Assembly: GCA_030526405.1 (NCBI GenBank) | Contig: JAUNCZ010000005.1 | Coordinates: 17,289 to 81,288 of the forward strand | Direction: 5' to 3' | DNA length: 64,000 nucleotides | DNA from: Lachnospiraceae bacterium | Lineage (GTDB): Bacteria > Bacillota > Clostridia > Lachnospirales > Lachnospiraceae | Part shown: positions 1-8,134 of the stretch, piece after piece | How positions within the stretch are numbered: the first letter of the stretch is position 1 | Layout: each line of letters begins with the position of its first letter | Notes under the pieces: generated by a model | What the model was told of the DNA's origin: nothing | Databases searched by the model: none | The model's input: the letters and a program-made list of their open reading frames with translations, nothing else | Translations under genes and position numbers: made by a program

Positions 1-251
1 CTGTTCCCGCGCCTGCAGCGCTCAATTGTCTGCTACCGCAGACTGAACAGCTCATCTATGGGCGCTCCCTGTGGAAAAAGTCCAGTTCACCCGCGCCCAA
101 AGAGGAATTCGCTGTTCCCGCGCCTGCAGCGCTCAATTGTCTGCTACCGCAGACTGAACAGCTCATTTATGGGCGCTCCCTGTGACAAACAAGCTTTCTG
201 CTCATTTATGCAAGCATAATCGCAGAAAAGCTTGCCTGTCACGTGAACTGG
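1..251. repeat. Structured intergenic repeat, locus 1 (B-B-A' modules)
   Basis: Two near-identical B modules start at 1 (cut by the window edge) and 111. Each has nested stems: CTGTTC/GAACAG (1-6 with 45-50; 111-117 with 156-162) around GTCTGC-tacc-GCAGAC (28-43; 139-154). A linker carrying CCAGTTCAC and GCGCCC lies between them; GCGCCC can pair with GGGCGC after the second B module, and CCAGTTCAC is complementary to GTGAACTGG at 243-251. An A'-type hairpin spans 182-242: GTGACA/TGTCAC, then CAAGCTT/AAGCTTG, then TTATG-CAAG-CATAA. The same architecture with different stem bases occurs at 33502-33734. Seen directly by reading; whether it acts as RNA or DNA is unknown. Confidence 0.75.
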
Positions 252-264
252 TTTTGAATAATAT

Positions 265-294
265 TTGACAGATGTGCCTAAAAAAGGATATAGT
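265..294 (+). promoter_or_regulatory. Promoter for the phosphoglucomutase gene
   Basis: TTGACA at 265-270 and TATAGT at 289-294 with an 18-bp spacer. Transcription would start about 50 bases before the ATG. It lies just downstream of the structured repeat. Confidence 0.65.
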
Positions 295-352
295 ATTACT
301 GAAGATATATGACAAAATTCATATATAATTCGCAGGTAGGAGGGTAAAGAGT

Positions 353-2035
353 ATGTATTTAGAAGAGTATAAGCGCTGGCTTGCAGCAGATCTGGAGGAT
401 GCGGATCTGAAGCCGGAGCTGTCAAGAATCCAGGGTTCTGATGAGGAGATCAAGGATCGTTTTGCGGTATCTCTCGCATTCGGAACTGCAGGTCTTCGTG
501 GAGTAGTTGGTGCCGGAACAAACCGCATGAATATCTATGTTGTTCGTCAGGCTACTCAGGGACTGGCAAACTGGGTAAAAACCCAGGGCGGAACACAGAC
601 AGTTGCCATCAGCTACGACAGCCGTATCAAGAGTGATGTGTTCGCAAAAGAGGCGGCAGGTGTTCTGGCTGCAAATGGTATCAAGGTTCGCATCTACGAT
701 GCACTGATGCCTGTACCGGCACTGTCCTTTGCAACAAGATATTATAACTGTAATGCAGGTATTATGATCACAGCATCTCACAATCCTGCAAAATACAATG
801 GCTATAAGGCATACGGTCCTGACGGATGTCAGATGACAGATGATGCAGCAGCTATCGTATATGATGAGATCCAGAAAACAGATATCCTGAAGGGTGCAAA
901 CTATATGTCCTTCGCATCCGGTGTTGAGGAAGGTCTGATTCGTTTCTGTGGTGATGACTGCAAGAAGGCATTCTACGATGCCATCGAGGCACGTCAGGTT
1001 CGTCCGGGTCTGTGCAAGACAGCCGGTCTGAAGCTGGTATACAGCCCACTGAACGGTTCCGGTCTTGTGCCTGTTACCCATGTTCTCAATGATATGGGAA
1101 TCACAGACATCACAATCGTTCCTGAGCAGGAGTATCCAAATGGATATTTCACCACCTGTAGCTATCCGAATCCGGAGATCTTTGAGGCTCTGAAGATGGG
1201 ACTTGAGCTGGCTACTGAGATCGGAGCAGATCTGATGCTGGCTACTGATCCGGATGCAGACCGTGTGGGTATTGCCATGAAATGTCCGGACGGATCCTAT
1301 GAGCTGGTATCCGGTAATGAGATGGGAGCCCTGCTGCTGGACTACATCTGTGCGGGACGCATTGAGAAAGGAACCATGCCTGAGAAACCGGTTGCAGTGA
1401 AATCTCTGGTTTCCACACCACTGGCAGATGCCATCGCAGCAAACTATGGTGTAGAGCTTCGCAACGTGCTGACAGGATTCAAATGGATCGGTGATCAGAT
1501 CGCACAGCTGGAGAGCGCAGGTGAGGTAGATCGCTTCATCTTCGGTTTCGAGGAGAGCTACGGTTACCTGGCAGGACCATATGTACGTGACAAGGATGCG
1601 GTTATCGCATCTATGCTGATCTGCGAGATGGCAGCTTACTATCGCAGCATCGGAAGTTCCATCAAACAGCGTCTGGAGGAGATCTATGCGCAGTACGGAC
1701 GTTATCTGAACAAGACAGACAGCTTTGAGTTCCCAGGTCTTACAGGTATGGATAAGATGGCAGGAATCATGGCAGGTCTTCGTGAGACTCCTCTCACTGA
1801 GATCGCCGGAATCCCGGTTGTAAAAGCTGTTGATTACAAGAAGACAGAGGAGACAGGACTTCCTGCAGCAAACGTTCTTTCCTACACTCTGGAGGGAGGA
1901 GCAACTGTAATCATCCGTCCATCAGGAACAGAGCCAAAGATCAAGGCATATTACACAACACTTGGAAAAGATCTTGCAGAGGCACAGGCTCAGAAAGACA
2001 AACTGGCTGATGCTCTGAAACCAATCTTCTCATAA
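353..2035 (+). CDS. pgcA: Phospho-sugar mutase (alpha-phosphoglucomutase, PgcA type)
   Basis: Interconverts glucose-1-phosphate and glucose-6-phosphate in the cytoplasm, linking glycolysis with glycogen and envelope sugar nucleotides. At 560 residues it matches the long Firmicutes PgcA type. All hallmarks of the alpha-D-phosphohexomutase fold are present: the phosphoserine loop TASHNP (residues 140-145, Ser142), the metal loop DPDADR (about 299), the sugar loop GFEESYGY (about 398) and the phosphate-binding RPSGTEPK (about 522). Start ATG follows a GGAGG site. It has its own promoter and a terminator at 2059-2094, so it is probably monocistronic. The glgC/glgD genes near 60.5 kb use its product. 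Phosphomannomutase side activity is possible. Confidence 0.93.
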   Translation: MYLEEYKRWLAADLEDADLKPELSRIQGSDEEIKDRFAVSLAFGTAGLRGVVGAGTNRMNIYVVRQATQGLANWVKTQGGTQTVAISYDSRIKSDVFAKEAAGVLAANGIKVRIYDALMPVPALSFATRYYNCNAGIMITASHNPAKYNGYKAYGPDGCQMTDDAAAIVYDEIQKTDILKGANYMSFASGVEEGLIRFCGDDCKKAFYDAIEARQVRPGLCKTAGLKLVYSPLNGSGLVPVTHVLNDMGITDITIVPEQEYPNGYFTTCSYPNPEIFEALKMGLELATEIGADLMLATDPDADRVGIAMKCPDGSYELVSGNEMGALLLDYICAGRIEKGTMPEKPVAVKSLVSTPLADAIAANYGVELRNVLTGFKWIGDQIAQLESAGEVDRFIFGFEESYGYLAGPYVRDKDAVIASMLICEMAAYYRSIGSSIKQRLEEIYAQYGRYLNKTDSFEFPGLTGMDKMAGIMAGLRETPLTEIAGIPVVKAVDYKKTEETGLPAANVLSYTLEGGATVIIRPSGTEPKIKAYYTTLGKDLAEAQAQKDKLADALKPIFS

Positions 2036-2058
2036 GTAATACAGAGCTGGTATAATCT

Positions 2059-2094
2059 ACAGGGGAAGCATCGAAGGGTGCTTCCCCTGTTTTG
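2059..2094 (+). terminator. Rho-independent terminator after pgcA
   Basis: A perfect 12-bp stem (ACAGGGGAAGCA with TGCTTCCCCTGT), 8-base loop, then TTTT. Confidence 0.85.
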
Positions 2095-2188
2095 GTTGCG
2101 GGAGCACCCTGAATATGCTATTATTTTCTGAAATGATACTTCTGAAAACTATAGATACTCACGGGAGTGAAAGGAATTAAAAAAAGAA

Positions 2189-3472
2189 ATGTTGGAAAGT
2201 CAATATATGGTCATGATAGGGGTTATGATCCTTCTGGTAGGTTTGTCGGCCTTTTTTTCTGCCTCGGAGACGGCATTTTCTTCGCTGAATATGATCCGGC
2301 TGAAGACAAAGGCTGAGGACGGAGACCGGGCGGCAAAGAAGATCATCGGACTGGCGGAACGCTATGATAATCTTCTGTCCACCATCCTGATCGGAAACAA
2401 TATCGTTAACATTGCGCTGGCATCTCTGGGAACGGTGTTTTTTTCAGCGGTGTTGTCCTCGGGAACAGGTCCCACTGTGTCCACCGCTGTGATCACTGTG
2501 GTGGTGCTGATCTTTGGCGAGGTTACACCGAAAAGCATGGCAAAGCAGATGCCGGAGCGGTTTGCGGCCCTCAGTGCCCCTGTTCTTGGAGTGCTGCTGT
2601 TTCTGTTTACACCGCTGAACATTATTCTCAGTGGCATTAAGGCCATTGTGGCAAAGCCCTTTAAGCTTCATGCAGAGGAAGGTATTACAGATGCTGAACT
2701 GATCACTCTGGTGGAGGAGGCCGAGGATGGCGGAGATCTCACTGCCCACGAAAGTGAGCTGATCAGAAATGCCATCGAGTTCGACGATGTGGAGGTGGAG
2801 GAGATCCTGACTCCCCGTGTGGATGTGGTTGCGGTGGAGGATAACTGCACCATGAAGCAGCTGGAGGAGGTTTTTATAGAATCAAACTTCTCCCGTATTC
2901 CTGTGTATCATAAGTCCATTGACAATATTATCGGTGTGATCCATGAGAAGGATTATTTCTCAGCCATGCGCAGAGGGGTGGCAAGCATTCAGGAACTGGT
3001 GGAGCCTACCCTTTACACCACAGGATCCGTGAAGATCGGAACCCTGCTGCGTACCTTAAGGGACAATCATTATCATCTGGCAGTTGTGGTGGATGAGTAT
3101 GGCGGAACAGAGGGAATTGTCACCATGGAGGATATCCTGGAAGAGCTGGTGGGCGAGATCTGGGATGAGCACGATGAGGAAACAGAGGCATTTATTCACT
3201 GTGAGGACGGCTCCTGGCTGGTGCTGGGTTCTGTCAGTGTGAATGATCTTTTTGAGGAGCTGGATATCCGGGATGACCAGGAGGTGGATTCCAATTCCGT
3301 CAGTGGTCTGGTACAGGAGAAGATGACCACTCTTCCCAAGGTGGGAGATAAGTTCCTTGTGGGGGACTACGAGGGAGTTGTAACCCGTGTTTCCCGACGG
3401 AGAGTACTTCAGGTACGGATGAAGGCCCTTCCCCAGCCCCAGGAAAAGGAGAAAAAAAGTGAAAGACCGTAA
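2189..3472 (+). CDS. CNNM/CBS-domain membrane protein (HlyC/CorC family)
   Basis: A 427-residue integral membrane protein of the hemolysin-C/CorC family. The N-terminal DUF21 (CNNM) domain, residues 1-185, has hydrophobic spans near 5-27, 60-85, 90-112 and 130-152, with the typical SASETAFSSLN and GNNIVNIALASL stretches. A tandem CBS pair follows (about 205-330, beginning ILTPRVDVVAV), then a CorC/HlyC C-terminal domain (about 345-415). Family members are linked to magnesium or cobalt efflux, but the substrate cannot be read from sequence; the haemolysin name is historical. AAGGA lies about 12 bases before the ATG. Its 3' end overlaps the next gene by 14 bases, so the two are probably cotranscribed. 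Confidence 0.88.
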   Translation: MLESQYMVMIGVMILLVGLSAFFSASETAFSSLNMIRLKTKAEDGDRAAKKIIGLAERYDNLLSTILIGNNIVNIALASLGTVFFSAVLSSGTGPTVSTAVITVVVLIFGEVTPKSMAKQMPERFAALSAPVLGVLLFLFTPLNIILSGIKAIVAKPFKLHAEEGITDAELITLVEEAEDGGDLTAHESELIRNAIEFDDVEVEEILTPRVDVVAVEDNCTMKQLEEVFIESNFSRIPVYHKSIDNIIGVIHEKDYFSAMRRGVASIQELVEPTLYTTGSVKIGTLLRTLRDNHYHLAVVVDEYGGTEGIVTMEDILEELVGEIWDEHDEETEAFIHCEDGSWLVLGSVSVNDLFEELDIRDDQEVDSNSVSGLVQEKMTTLPKVGDKFLVGDYEGVVTRVSRRRVLQVRMKALPQPQEKEKKSERP

Positions 3473-4379
3473 AGCGGAGATTACAGTGATCGGAGCAGCC
3501 ATCATCGATGTGCTGGTCCGTCCTGCTTCTGAGGAGATTTTTGAAAAGGGCTCCATGGCCATGGAATCCATCCGCATGTCTGTGGGAGGAGATGCAGCCA
3601 ACGAGGCTGTTGTTCTGTCCGGGCTGGGAAAGCAGGTGCAGCTTCAGACTGTCATTGGCAGGGACCGGGCAGGAGAGTTTCTGAAAAGCTATTTTGAGGA
3701 CAAACACGTTCAGCTTCCGGATTCAGTGTTTCATCCGGAGATCAGCACCGGCATCAATGTGGTGCTGGTGGATCCCCAGGGGGAGCGTCATTTTCTGACG
3801 GATCCGAAGGGAAGCCTTCGGGCACTGGAGAGGGAACATATTGCGATGCCCCTGCCTGACAGTGTGAAGATTGTTTCCTTTGCCAGCATCTTTGTGTCTC
3901 CGAAGCTGGGAAGGCAGGAGCTGAAGGGGCTCTTTACAGAGATAAAGGCTCAGGGAAAGATCCTGTGTGCAGATCTTACAAAGCGTAAAAATCAGGAAAC
4001 CCTGGAGGAAATGCAGGAAGTATTTGCCCTGGTGGATTATCTGCTTCCCAACGAGGAGGAGGCCATGCTTCTGACCGATACCGATAGCGTGGAGGCTGCA
4101 GCGGAGGCATTTTTCCGGGCAGGCACCGCCCATGTGATCCTGAAATGCGGAGGCCGGGGCTGCTATATCAGAAGTGAGGAATATACAGGCTTTCTGCCGC
4201 CGGAGCAGGTGGTGGAGTCTCCTGTGGATACCACAGGGGCAGGAGACAGCTTTGTGGCAGGATTTCTGGCAGGGCTTTTGGAGGGACAGTCCCTTCCGGA
4301 CTGCGCCCGTCTGGGAAACCGATGTGGTGCCAGGGCCGTGCAGAGTGTAGGAGCCACAGAATGGGTCACTGAAGAATAA
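3459..4379 (+). CDS. PfkB-family carbohydrate kinase
   Basis: A 306-residue ribokinase-fold sugar kinase. The N-terminal GGDAANEAVVLSGLG (about residue 45) matches PfkB signature 1, and DTTGAGDSFVAGF near residue 258 is signature 2 with the catalytic Asp and anion hole. It phosphorylates a sugar or nucleoside hydroxyl with ATP; the substrate is not identifiable here, though ribokinase, fructokinase or adenosine-type kinase are all possible. It starts with GTG inside the end of the CNNM/CBS gene, with a purine-rich AAAAGGAG site upstream, which suggests translational coupling. No sugar transporter is nearby to hint at the substrate. Confidence 0.88.
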   Translation: MKDRKAEITVIGAAIIDVLVRPASEEIFEKGSMAMESIRMSVGGDAANEAVVLSGLGKQVQLQTVIGRDRAGEFLKSYFEDKHVQLPDSVFHPEISTGINVVLVDPQGERHFLTDPKGSLRALEREHIAMPLPDSVKIVSFASIFVSPKLGRQELKGLFTEIKAQGKILCADLTKRKNQETLEEMQEVFALVDYLLPNEEEAMLLTDTDSVEAAAEAFFRAGTAHVILKCGGRGCYIRSEEYTGFLPPEQVVESPVDTTGAGDSFVAGFLAGLLEGQSLPDCARLGNRCGARAVQSVGATEWVTEE

Positions 4380-4402
4380 CATATGGAAAGAGGATACAGA
4401 CA

Positions 4403-4915
4403 ATGAAAAAAACAGAATACTGGGATATTTACGATAAGAACAAACAGCTGACAGGACGCACCATGGAGAGAAATGTATTCAACCTGAAGGATGATGAATA
4501 CCATCTTACTGTTCTGGGTGTGATCTCACGTCCTGATGGAAAATTTCTCATTACAAAGCGTGTAATGACCAAGAGATGGGCTCCCGGCTGGTGGGAGGTT
4601 TCCGGCGGTGGCGTTATGGCTGGAGAAAGCTCCCGTGACGCAGTGATCCGTGAGCTTAAGGAGGAGACCGGTCTGGATGTTTCCGGCTGCGGAGACGGAT
4701 ACCGCTTTACCTATCACAGAGAGAATCCGGGTGAGGGTGACAATTACTTCGTGGATGTATATCGCTTTGTGCTGGATTTTGAGGAGGAGGATGTACATCC
4801 TCAGGAGGCGGAGACAGATGGCTTTATGCTGGCAACTCTGGATCAGATCAGGGAGTTTGCAGCTCAGGGTATCTTCCTGCATTATGACAGCATTAAGCAG
4901 GTGTTTGAGGACTGA
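4403..4915 (+). CDS. Nudix hydrolase
   Basis: A 170-residue protein with a complete Nudix box beginning GGVMAGE and ending RELKEETGL (about residues 71-92), including the metal-binding REXXEE core. The N-terminus (YDKNKQLTGRTMERN) resembles the isopentenyl-diphosphate isomerase-like/YfcD branch, whose members often act on uncharacterised diphosphates. The reaction is hydrolysis of a nucleoside diphosphate linked to X; the substrate is unknown. It lies 23 bases after the PfkB kinase and 42 bases before the sigma-like gene on the same strand, so probably the same transcript. Confidence 0.87.
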   Translation: MKKTEYWDIYDKNKQLTGRTMERNVFNLKDDEYHLTVLGVISRPDGKFLITKRVMTKRWAPGWWEVSGGGVMAGESSRDAVIRELKEETGLDVSGCGDGYRFTYHRENPGEGDNYFVDVYRFVLDFEEEDVHPQEAETDGFMLATLDQIREFAAQGIFLHYDSIKQVFED

Positions 4916-4957
4916 TAAAAATTACCGGAGGCTCTTTGAGCCGAAAGGAGGAGAAGC

Positions 4958-5704
4958 ATGACACAGCAGGAGTTTCAGGAGAAGCTGATGCAGGTGATGG
5001 CCCTGGCCACAGAGCAGGGAAATACCATTACCTGTCAGTCGGTGGAAGAGACATTTAAAACAGAGGAATTTGAGGAAGAGCAGCTGAAGCTTGTGTACGA
5101 TTTCCTGCTTGCCAAGGGAATCAGAGTGGAGGGATATCAGAAGCAGCTGGAGGAGGAAAATGAGCTTTCTCCGGAGGCGGAGGCCTATCTGAAGTCCTAT
5201 GAGGCAGAGCTGGAGGCGATTCCCCTTCGTTCTCCGGAGGAAATCCATCAGCTGATTCTGGCGGTGCGAAGAGGCGAGGATGAGCCAAGGGAGCGCCTGG
5301 CAGAGGCTTTGATGAGGGAGATTCCACCCATTGCCAGAAAACTGTATCATCCGGAGGTTCTGGTACAGGATCTGATCCAGGAGGGAAATCTGTTTCTGGT
5401 GATCGCCATTAACAATCTTATCGGCAGAGCCCAGCTGGATCCGGAAGAGGCCAGAGAGGAGCTGCTGCGCTCCGCCAGAGAGGGAATGGAGACTCTGTCA
5501 GAGCAGCTGAAGGATGTGAAGCAGCAGAACAGAAAGATGGTTGGAAAGGTGGAGGATCTGAAGGACAATATCACTGTTCTGAAGGATGAGCTGGGAAGAA
5601 AGATCTTTCTGGATGAGCTGGCCCAGTTTATGGATATTTCAGAGGAAGAGGCGGCGGATATTCTGAAGCTGGCCGGTGAGGATGTGCCTGAGGATGAGGC
5701 CTGA
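4958..5704 (+). CDS. Sigma-70-like protein lacking promoter-recognition regions
   Basis: A 248-residue acidic protein I cannot name by function. Residues about 4-60 resemble sigma-70 region 1.1. Residues about 70-150 resemble regions 1.2 to 2.2: a YLK..IPL..PEE opening, then a conserved LVQDLIQEGNLFLVIAI block, the core-RNAP-binding signature of primary sigma factors. After that, where regions 2.3/2.4 should be, there is a charged coiled coil (about 160-210), and the C-terminus (FLDELAQFMDISEEEAADIL, about 217-236) resembles the region 3 helix-turn-helix. No region 4 is present. It might bind RNA polymerase without promoter recognition, but this is inference. AAAGGAGGAG precedes the ATG. Confidence 0.8.
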   Translation: MTQQEFQEKLMQVMALATEQGNTITCQSVEETFKTEEFEEEQLKLVYDFLLAKGIRVEGYQKQLEEENELSPEAEAYLKSYEAELEAIPLRSPEEIHQLILAVRRGEDEPRERLAEALMREIPPIARKLYHPEVLVQDLIQEGNLFLVIAINNLIGRAQLDPEEAREELLRSAREGMETLSEQLKDVKQQNRKMVGKVEDLKDNITVLKDELGRKIFLDELAQFMDISEEEAADILKLAGEDVPEDEA

Positions 5705-5759
5705 ATTTTCTGAATCGAGCAATTAATTTAAAAAATTTAAAAAAATTTCAAAAAGAGTG

Positions 5760-5788
5760 TTGACAAAGTACGGATGCAGTAGTATAGT
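5760..5788 (+). promoter_or_regulatory. tRNA operon promoter
   Basis: TTGACA at 5760-5765, a 17-bp spacer and TATAGT at 5783-5788, preceded by A/T tracts (5721-5755) that look like an UP element. Typical of stable-RNA promoters. Confidence 0.85.
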
Positions 5789-5833
5789 ACCAATTGTTGA
5801 CAGCGACAACAGCTGTGAACGAGAAAAACACTC

Positions 5834-5904
5834 GCAGGTGTAGTTCAATGGTAGAACACCAGCCTTCCAAGCTGGATACGTGGGTTCGATTCCCATCACC
5901 TGCT
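5834..5904 (+). tRNA. tRNA-Gly (TCC anticodon)
   Basis: A 71-base cloverleaf. The acceptor arm GCAGGTG pairs with CACCTGC, the anticodon loop CTTCCAA carries TCC, the T arm is GTGGG-TTCGATT-CCCAC-like, and the discriminator base is T. CCA is not encoded. Confidence 0.95.
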
Positions 5905-5932
5905 TGAAACCGAAAGGTTTCCAATTGAATAT

Positions 5933-6004
5933 GCGCGAGTGGCTCAGGGGTGGAGTACAACCTTGCCAAGGTTGGGGTCGCGGGTTCGAATCCCGTCTCG
6001 CGCT
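5933..6004 (+). tRNA. tRNA-Gly (GCC anticodon)
   Basis: A 72-base cloverleaf. The acceptor arm GCGCGAG pairs with CTCGCGC, the anticodon loop TTGCCAA carries GCC, the T loop is TTCGAAT and the discriminator is T. CCA is not encoded. It lies 28 bases after the other tRNA-Gly and shares its promoter and terminator; together they read all four glycine codons by wobble. Confidence 0.95.
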
Positions 6005-6010
6005 TGAATG

Positions 6011-6044
6011 AAAACCGGAATTCCTTGTGAATTCCGGTTTTTTT
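6011..6044 (+). terminator. Terminator of the tRNA-Gly operon
   Basis: The stem AACCGGAATTC/GAATTCCGGTT (6013-6023 with 6029-6039) has a 5-base loop and is followed by TTTTT. Confidence 0.9.
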
Positions 6045-6086
6045 CATATTTTCAAAACGATCCTGAGAAGTCTGTGATGCGTACAG

Positions 6087-6127
6087 TCCCGGTATACAGG
6101 AAAATACCGGGAAACTTTTTGGTTTTT
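6087..6127 (+). terminator. Possible second terminator or leader hairpin
   Basis: The hairpin TCCCGGTAT/ATACCGGGA (6087-6111, loop ACAGGAA-like) is followed by a spaced T tract. It could back up the tRNA terminator or sit in the leader of the membrane-protein gene. Confidence 0.45.
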
Positions 6128-6201
6128 TATCTGTAATTTGCAGGCGCTTTAGGGTAAAATCCTGTATATACAGAATTACTATTGATGAAAGGGGAACTAA
6201 T

Positions 6202-6825
6202 ATGTCTTATGTGATCTACAGGATGACCTGTATCCTGGCACAGTATCAGAGCATTTTGCTGCCGGCGGGAATTCTGATCTCCCTTGCGTTATGCTTTATG
6301 GGATATAAATATCTCAATGCCTGGGTTGCGGCTTTTGCCTTTATGGCAGGTCTCGGGGGAGGCTATCTTGTTTCCTCTCAGATGATCTACGGAAGTGCCT
6401 ATGCACCGGTTCTGATCGGAATGCTGCTGGGCGTGATCCTGATGCTGCTTACATTTCTTGTGTTCAATGCAGGTGTATTCTGCCTGACGGCAACCATGGT
6501 GGGCACTGTGATCTATATCCTGCCCCTGATGGACAGGGTCAGGGGAATCTATCTTCCAGGTGAGCTGGGAGCCCAGATGGTGGCGGCATTTCCTGCTGTC
6601 ATTGCCCTGCTTCTCGGTGTTGGCGCCGGGGTTGCATCCCTGAAATCCACACGGACAGTTATCATCCTGTCCACAGGAATTACAGGCGCCTACAGAGCGG
6701 TATCCTTCCTGATCAGTCTGTTTGGAGCCCAGGTGGACATACATACACGCTTTGTCTGGTTGTTTGTGGTGGTGCTTCTGGCGGCACTGGGAGTTGTAGT
6801 TCAGTTTTTTACAACTAAGAAATAA
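6202..6825 (+). CDS. Multi-pass membrane protein, TM198/TM7S3-like (DUF4203 type)
   Basis: 207 residues, almost wholly hydrophobic, with about seven predicted spans (near 15-35, 38-56, 68-88, 90-108, 125-145, 150-170 and 180-202). The GYKYLNAWVAAFAFMAGLGGG stretch after the first span, with its small-residue-rich helices, resembles the DUF4203/TM198 domain. That assignment is from memory of the family and was not searched. Function is unknown. The ATG follows GAAAGGGGA. It is 61 bases upstream of alr on the same strand. Confidence 0.7.
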   Translation: MSYVIYRMTCILAQYQSILLPAGILISLALCFMGYKYLNAWVAAFAFMAGLGGGYLVSSQMIYGSAYAPVLIGMLLGVILMLLTFLVFNAGVFCLTATMVGTVIYILPLMDRVRGIYLPGELGAQMVAAFPAVIALLLGVGAGVASLKSTRTVIILSTGITGAYRAVSFLISLFGAQVDIHTRFVWLFVVVLLAALGVVVQFFTTKK

Positions 6826-6886
6826 GAAATCTGCAGCCGTGGTCAGATGATCAGAGGCTGCATTTCTGAGAAAAGAGAGTAAAACG

Positions 6887-8011
6887 ATGAAAAAATATTA
6901 CAGATGTTATGCGGAAATCTCTCTGGATGCCATTCGTTCCAATATTTATCAGGTGAAAAAGCGGCTTCCGGAGGGGGTGAAGGTGCTGGCTGTGATCAAG
7001 GCCAACGGATACGGACACGGTGCCCTGAAGGTGGGAGCGTGTCTGGAGGACCTGGTGGATTATTTTGCTGTGGCCACCATTGAGGAGGCGGTACAGCTGC
7101 GGGAAGGAGGAATCCTTCAGCCCGTTATGATCCTGGGGTATACGTCCCCAAAGCAGTATATGGATCTGATCCGTCATGATATCATTCCCACCATCTACAG
7201 AAAGGAGGATGCCCTTCTCTTAAGCAGAATGGCTTCCCATATCGGTCGGGATGTGAAGATTCATTTTGCGGTGGATACGGGAATGACCAGAATCGGCTTT
7301 CAGGTGGAGCCGGCGGAGGCGGATGTTATGGCAGAGATCGCCGCTCTGCCCCATATCATTGCCGAGGGAATGTTCAGTCATTTCGCCTGTGCTGATATGA
7401 CGGATAAAGCCTTTTCAGAGCAGCAGATGGAGAAATTTGAGGAGATGATCCGTCTTCTGGAGGAGAGAGGGGTGGAGATTCCGGTGAAGCACCTGTGCAA
7501 CAGCGCAGGTATCATGGAGTTTGATTCCCATCGCTACAATATGGTCCGTTCCGGTATCATCACCTATGGTCTGTACCCCTCTGAGGAGGTGAAAAAGGAA
7601 AATCTGGATCTGATCCCTGCCATGAGCTGGAAGGCCCATGTGATCCATGTGAAGGAGGTTCCCGCAGGACGGGGGGTGAGCTATGGAGCCACCTATGTGA
7701 CGGAGGGGGAGAGCACCCGTATCGCCACCATTTCTGTTGGTTATGCAGATGGATATCCGAGGTCTCTGTCTTCCAAAGGCCGTGTTCTGATCCGGGGTGA
7801 GTATGCACCGATCCTGGGCCGTGTCTGCATGGATCAGATGATGGTGGATGTGTCCCATATCCCTGATGTGCAGGTGGAGGATGTGGTTACCCTTGTGGGT
7901 ACCGATCAGGGCCGTTCCATTACGGTGGAAGAGCTGGGAGAACTGTCTGGCAGTTTTAATTATGAGATGGTCTGTGCTGTATCGGAAAGAGTACCGAGAA
8001 TCTACGTGTAA
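6887..8011 (+). CDS. alr: Alanine racemase
   Basis: A PLP enzyme that converts L-alanine to D-alanine for peptidoglycan. 374 residues, the usual length. The PLP lysine is in VIKANGYGHG (Lys38). The catalytic tyrosine lies in the GVSYGATYV segment near residue 265. MCSHF-type, CNSAGIM, RSGIITYGLYP and RVCMDQMMVD segments follow the family order, and the C-terminal beta domain is complete. No serine-racemase membrane domain is present, so it is not VanT. It sits apart from the dcw wall genes, next to a membrane protein and purBA. Confidence 0.95.
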   Translation: MKKYYRCYAEISLDAIRSNIYQVKKRLPEGVKVLAVIKANGYGHGALKVGACLEDLVDYFAVATIEEAVQLREGGILQPVMILGYTSPKQYMDLIRHDIIPTIYRKEDALLLSRMASHIGRDVKIHFAVDTGMTRIGFQVEPAEADVMAEIAALPHIIAEGMFSHFACADMTDKAFSEQQMEKFEEMIRLLEERGVEIPVKHLCNSAGIMEFDSHRYNMVRSGIITYGLYPSEEVKKENLDLIPAMSWKAHVIHVKEVPAGRGVSYGATYVTEGESTRIATISVGYADGYPRSLSSKGRVLIRGEYAPILGRVCMDQMMVDVSHIPDVQVEDVVTLVGTDQGRSITVEELGELSGSFNYEMVCAVSERVPRIYV

Positions 8012-8039
8012 CAGGGCATTTTTCTGGTGCCGTAGTTCA

Positions 8040-8069
8040 TTGACAGGCAGGAAAGCACTATGTTAGTAT
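8040..8069 (+). promoter_or_regulatory. Promoter for purB-purA
   Basis: TTGACA at 8040-8045 and TAGTAT at 8064-8069, 18-bp spacer. I see no purine riboswitch in the 65-base leader. Confidence 0.5.
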
Positions 8070-8134
8070 GAAGTGGTTAGATAATGCTTGTAGAATGCCT
8101 GTAGGCGCAGGCAGAATCGAAAGGAGATATATAT

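Noticed and set aside
5748..6047. 99-residue minus-strand ORF
   Set aside because: It covers both tRNA-Gly genes and their terminator.
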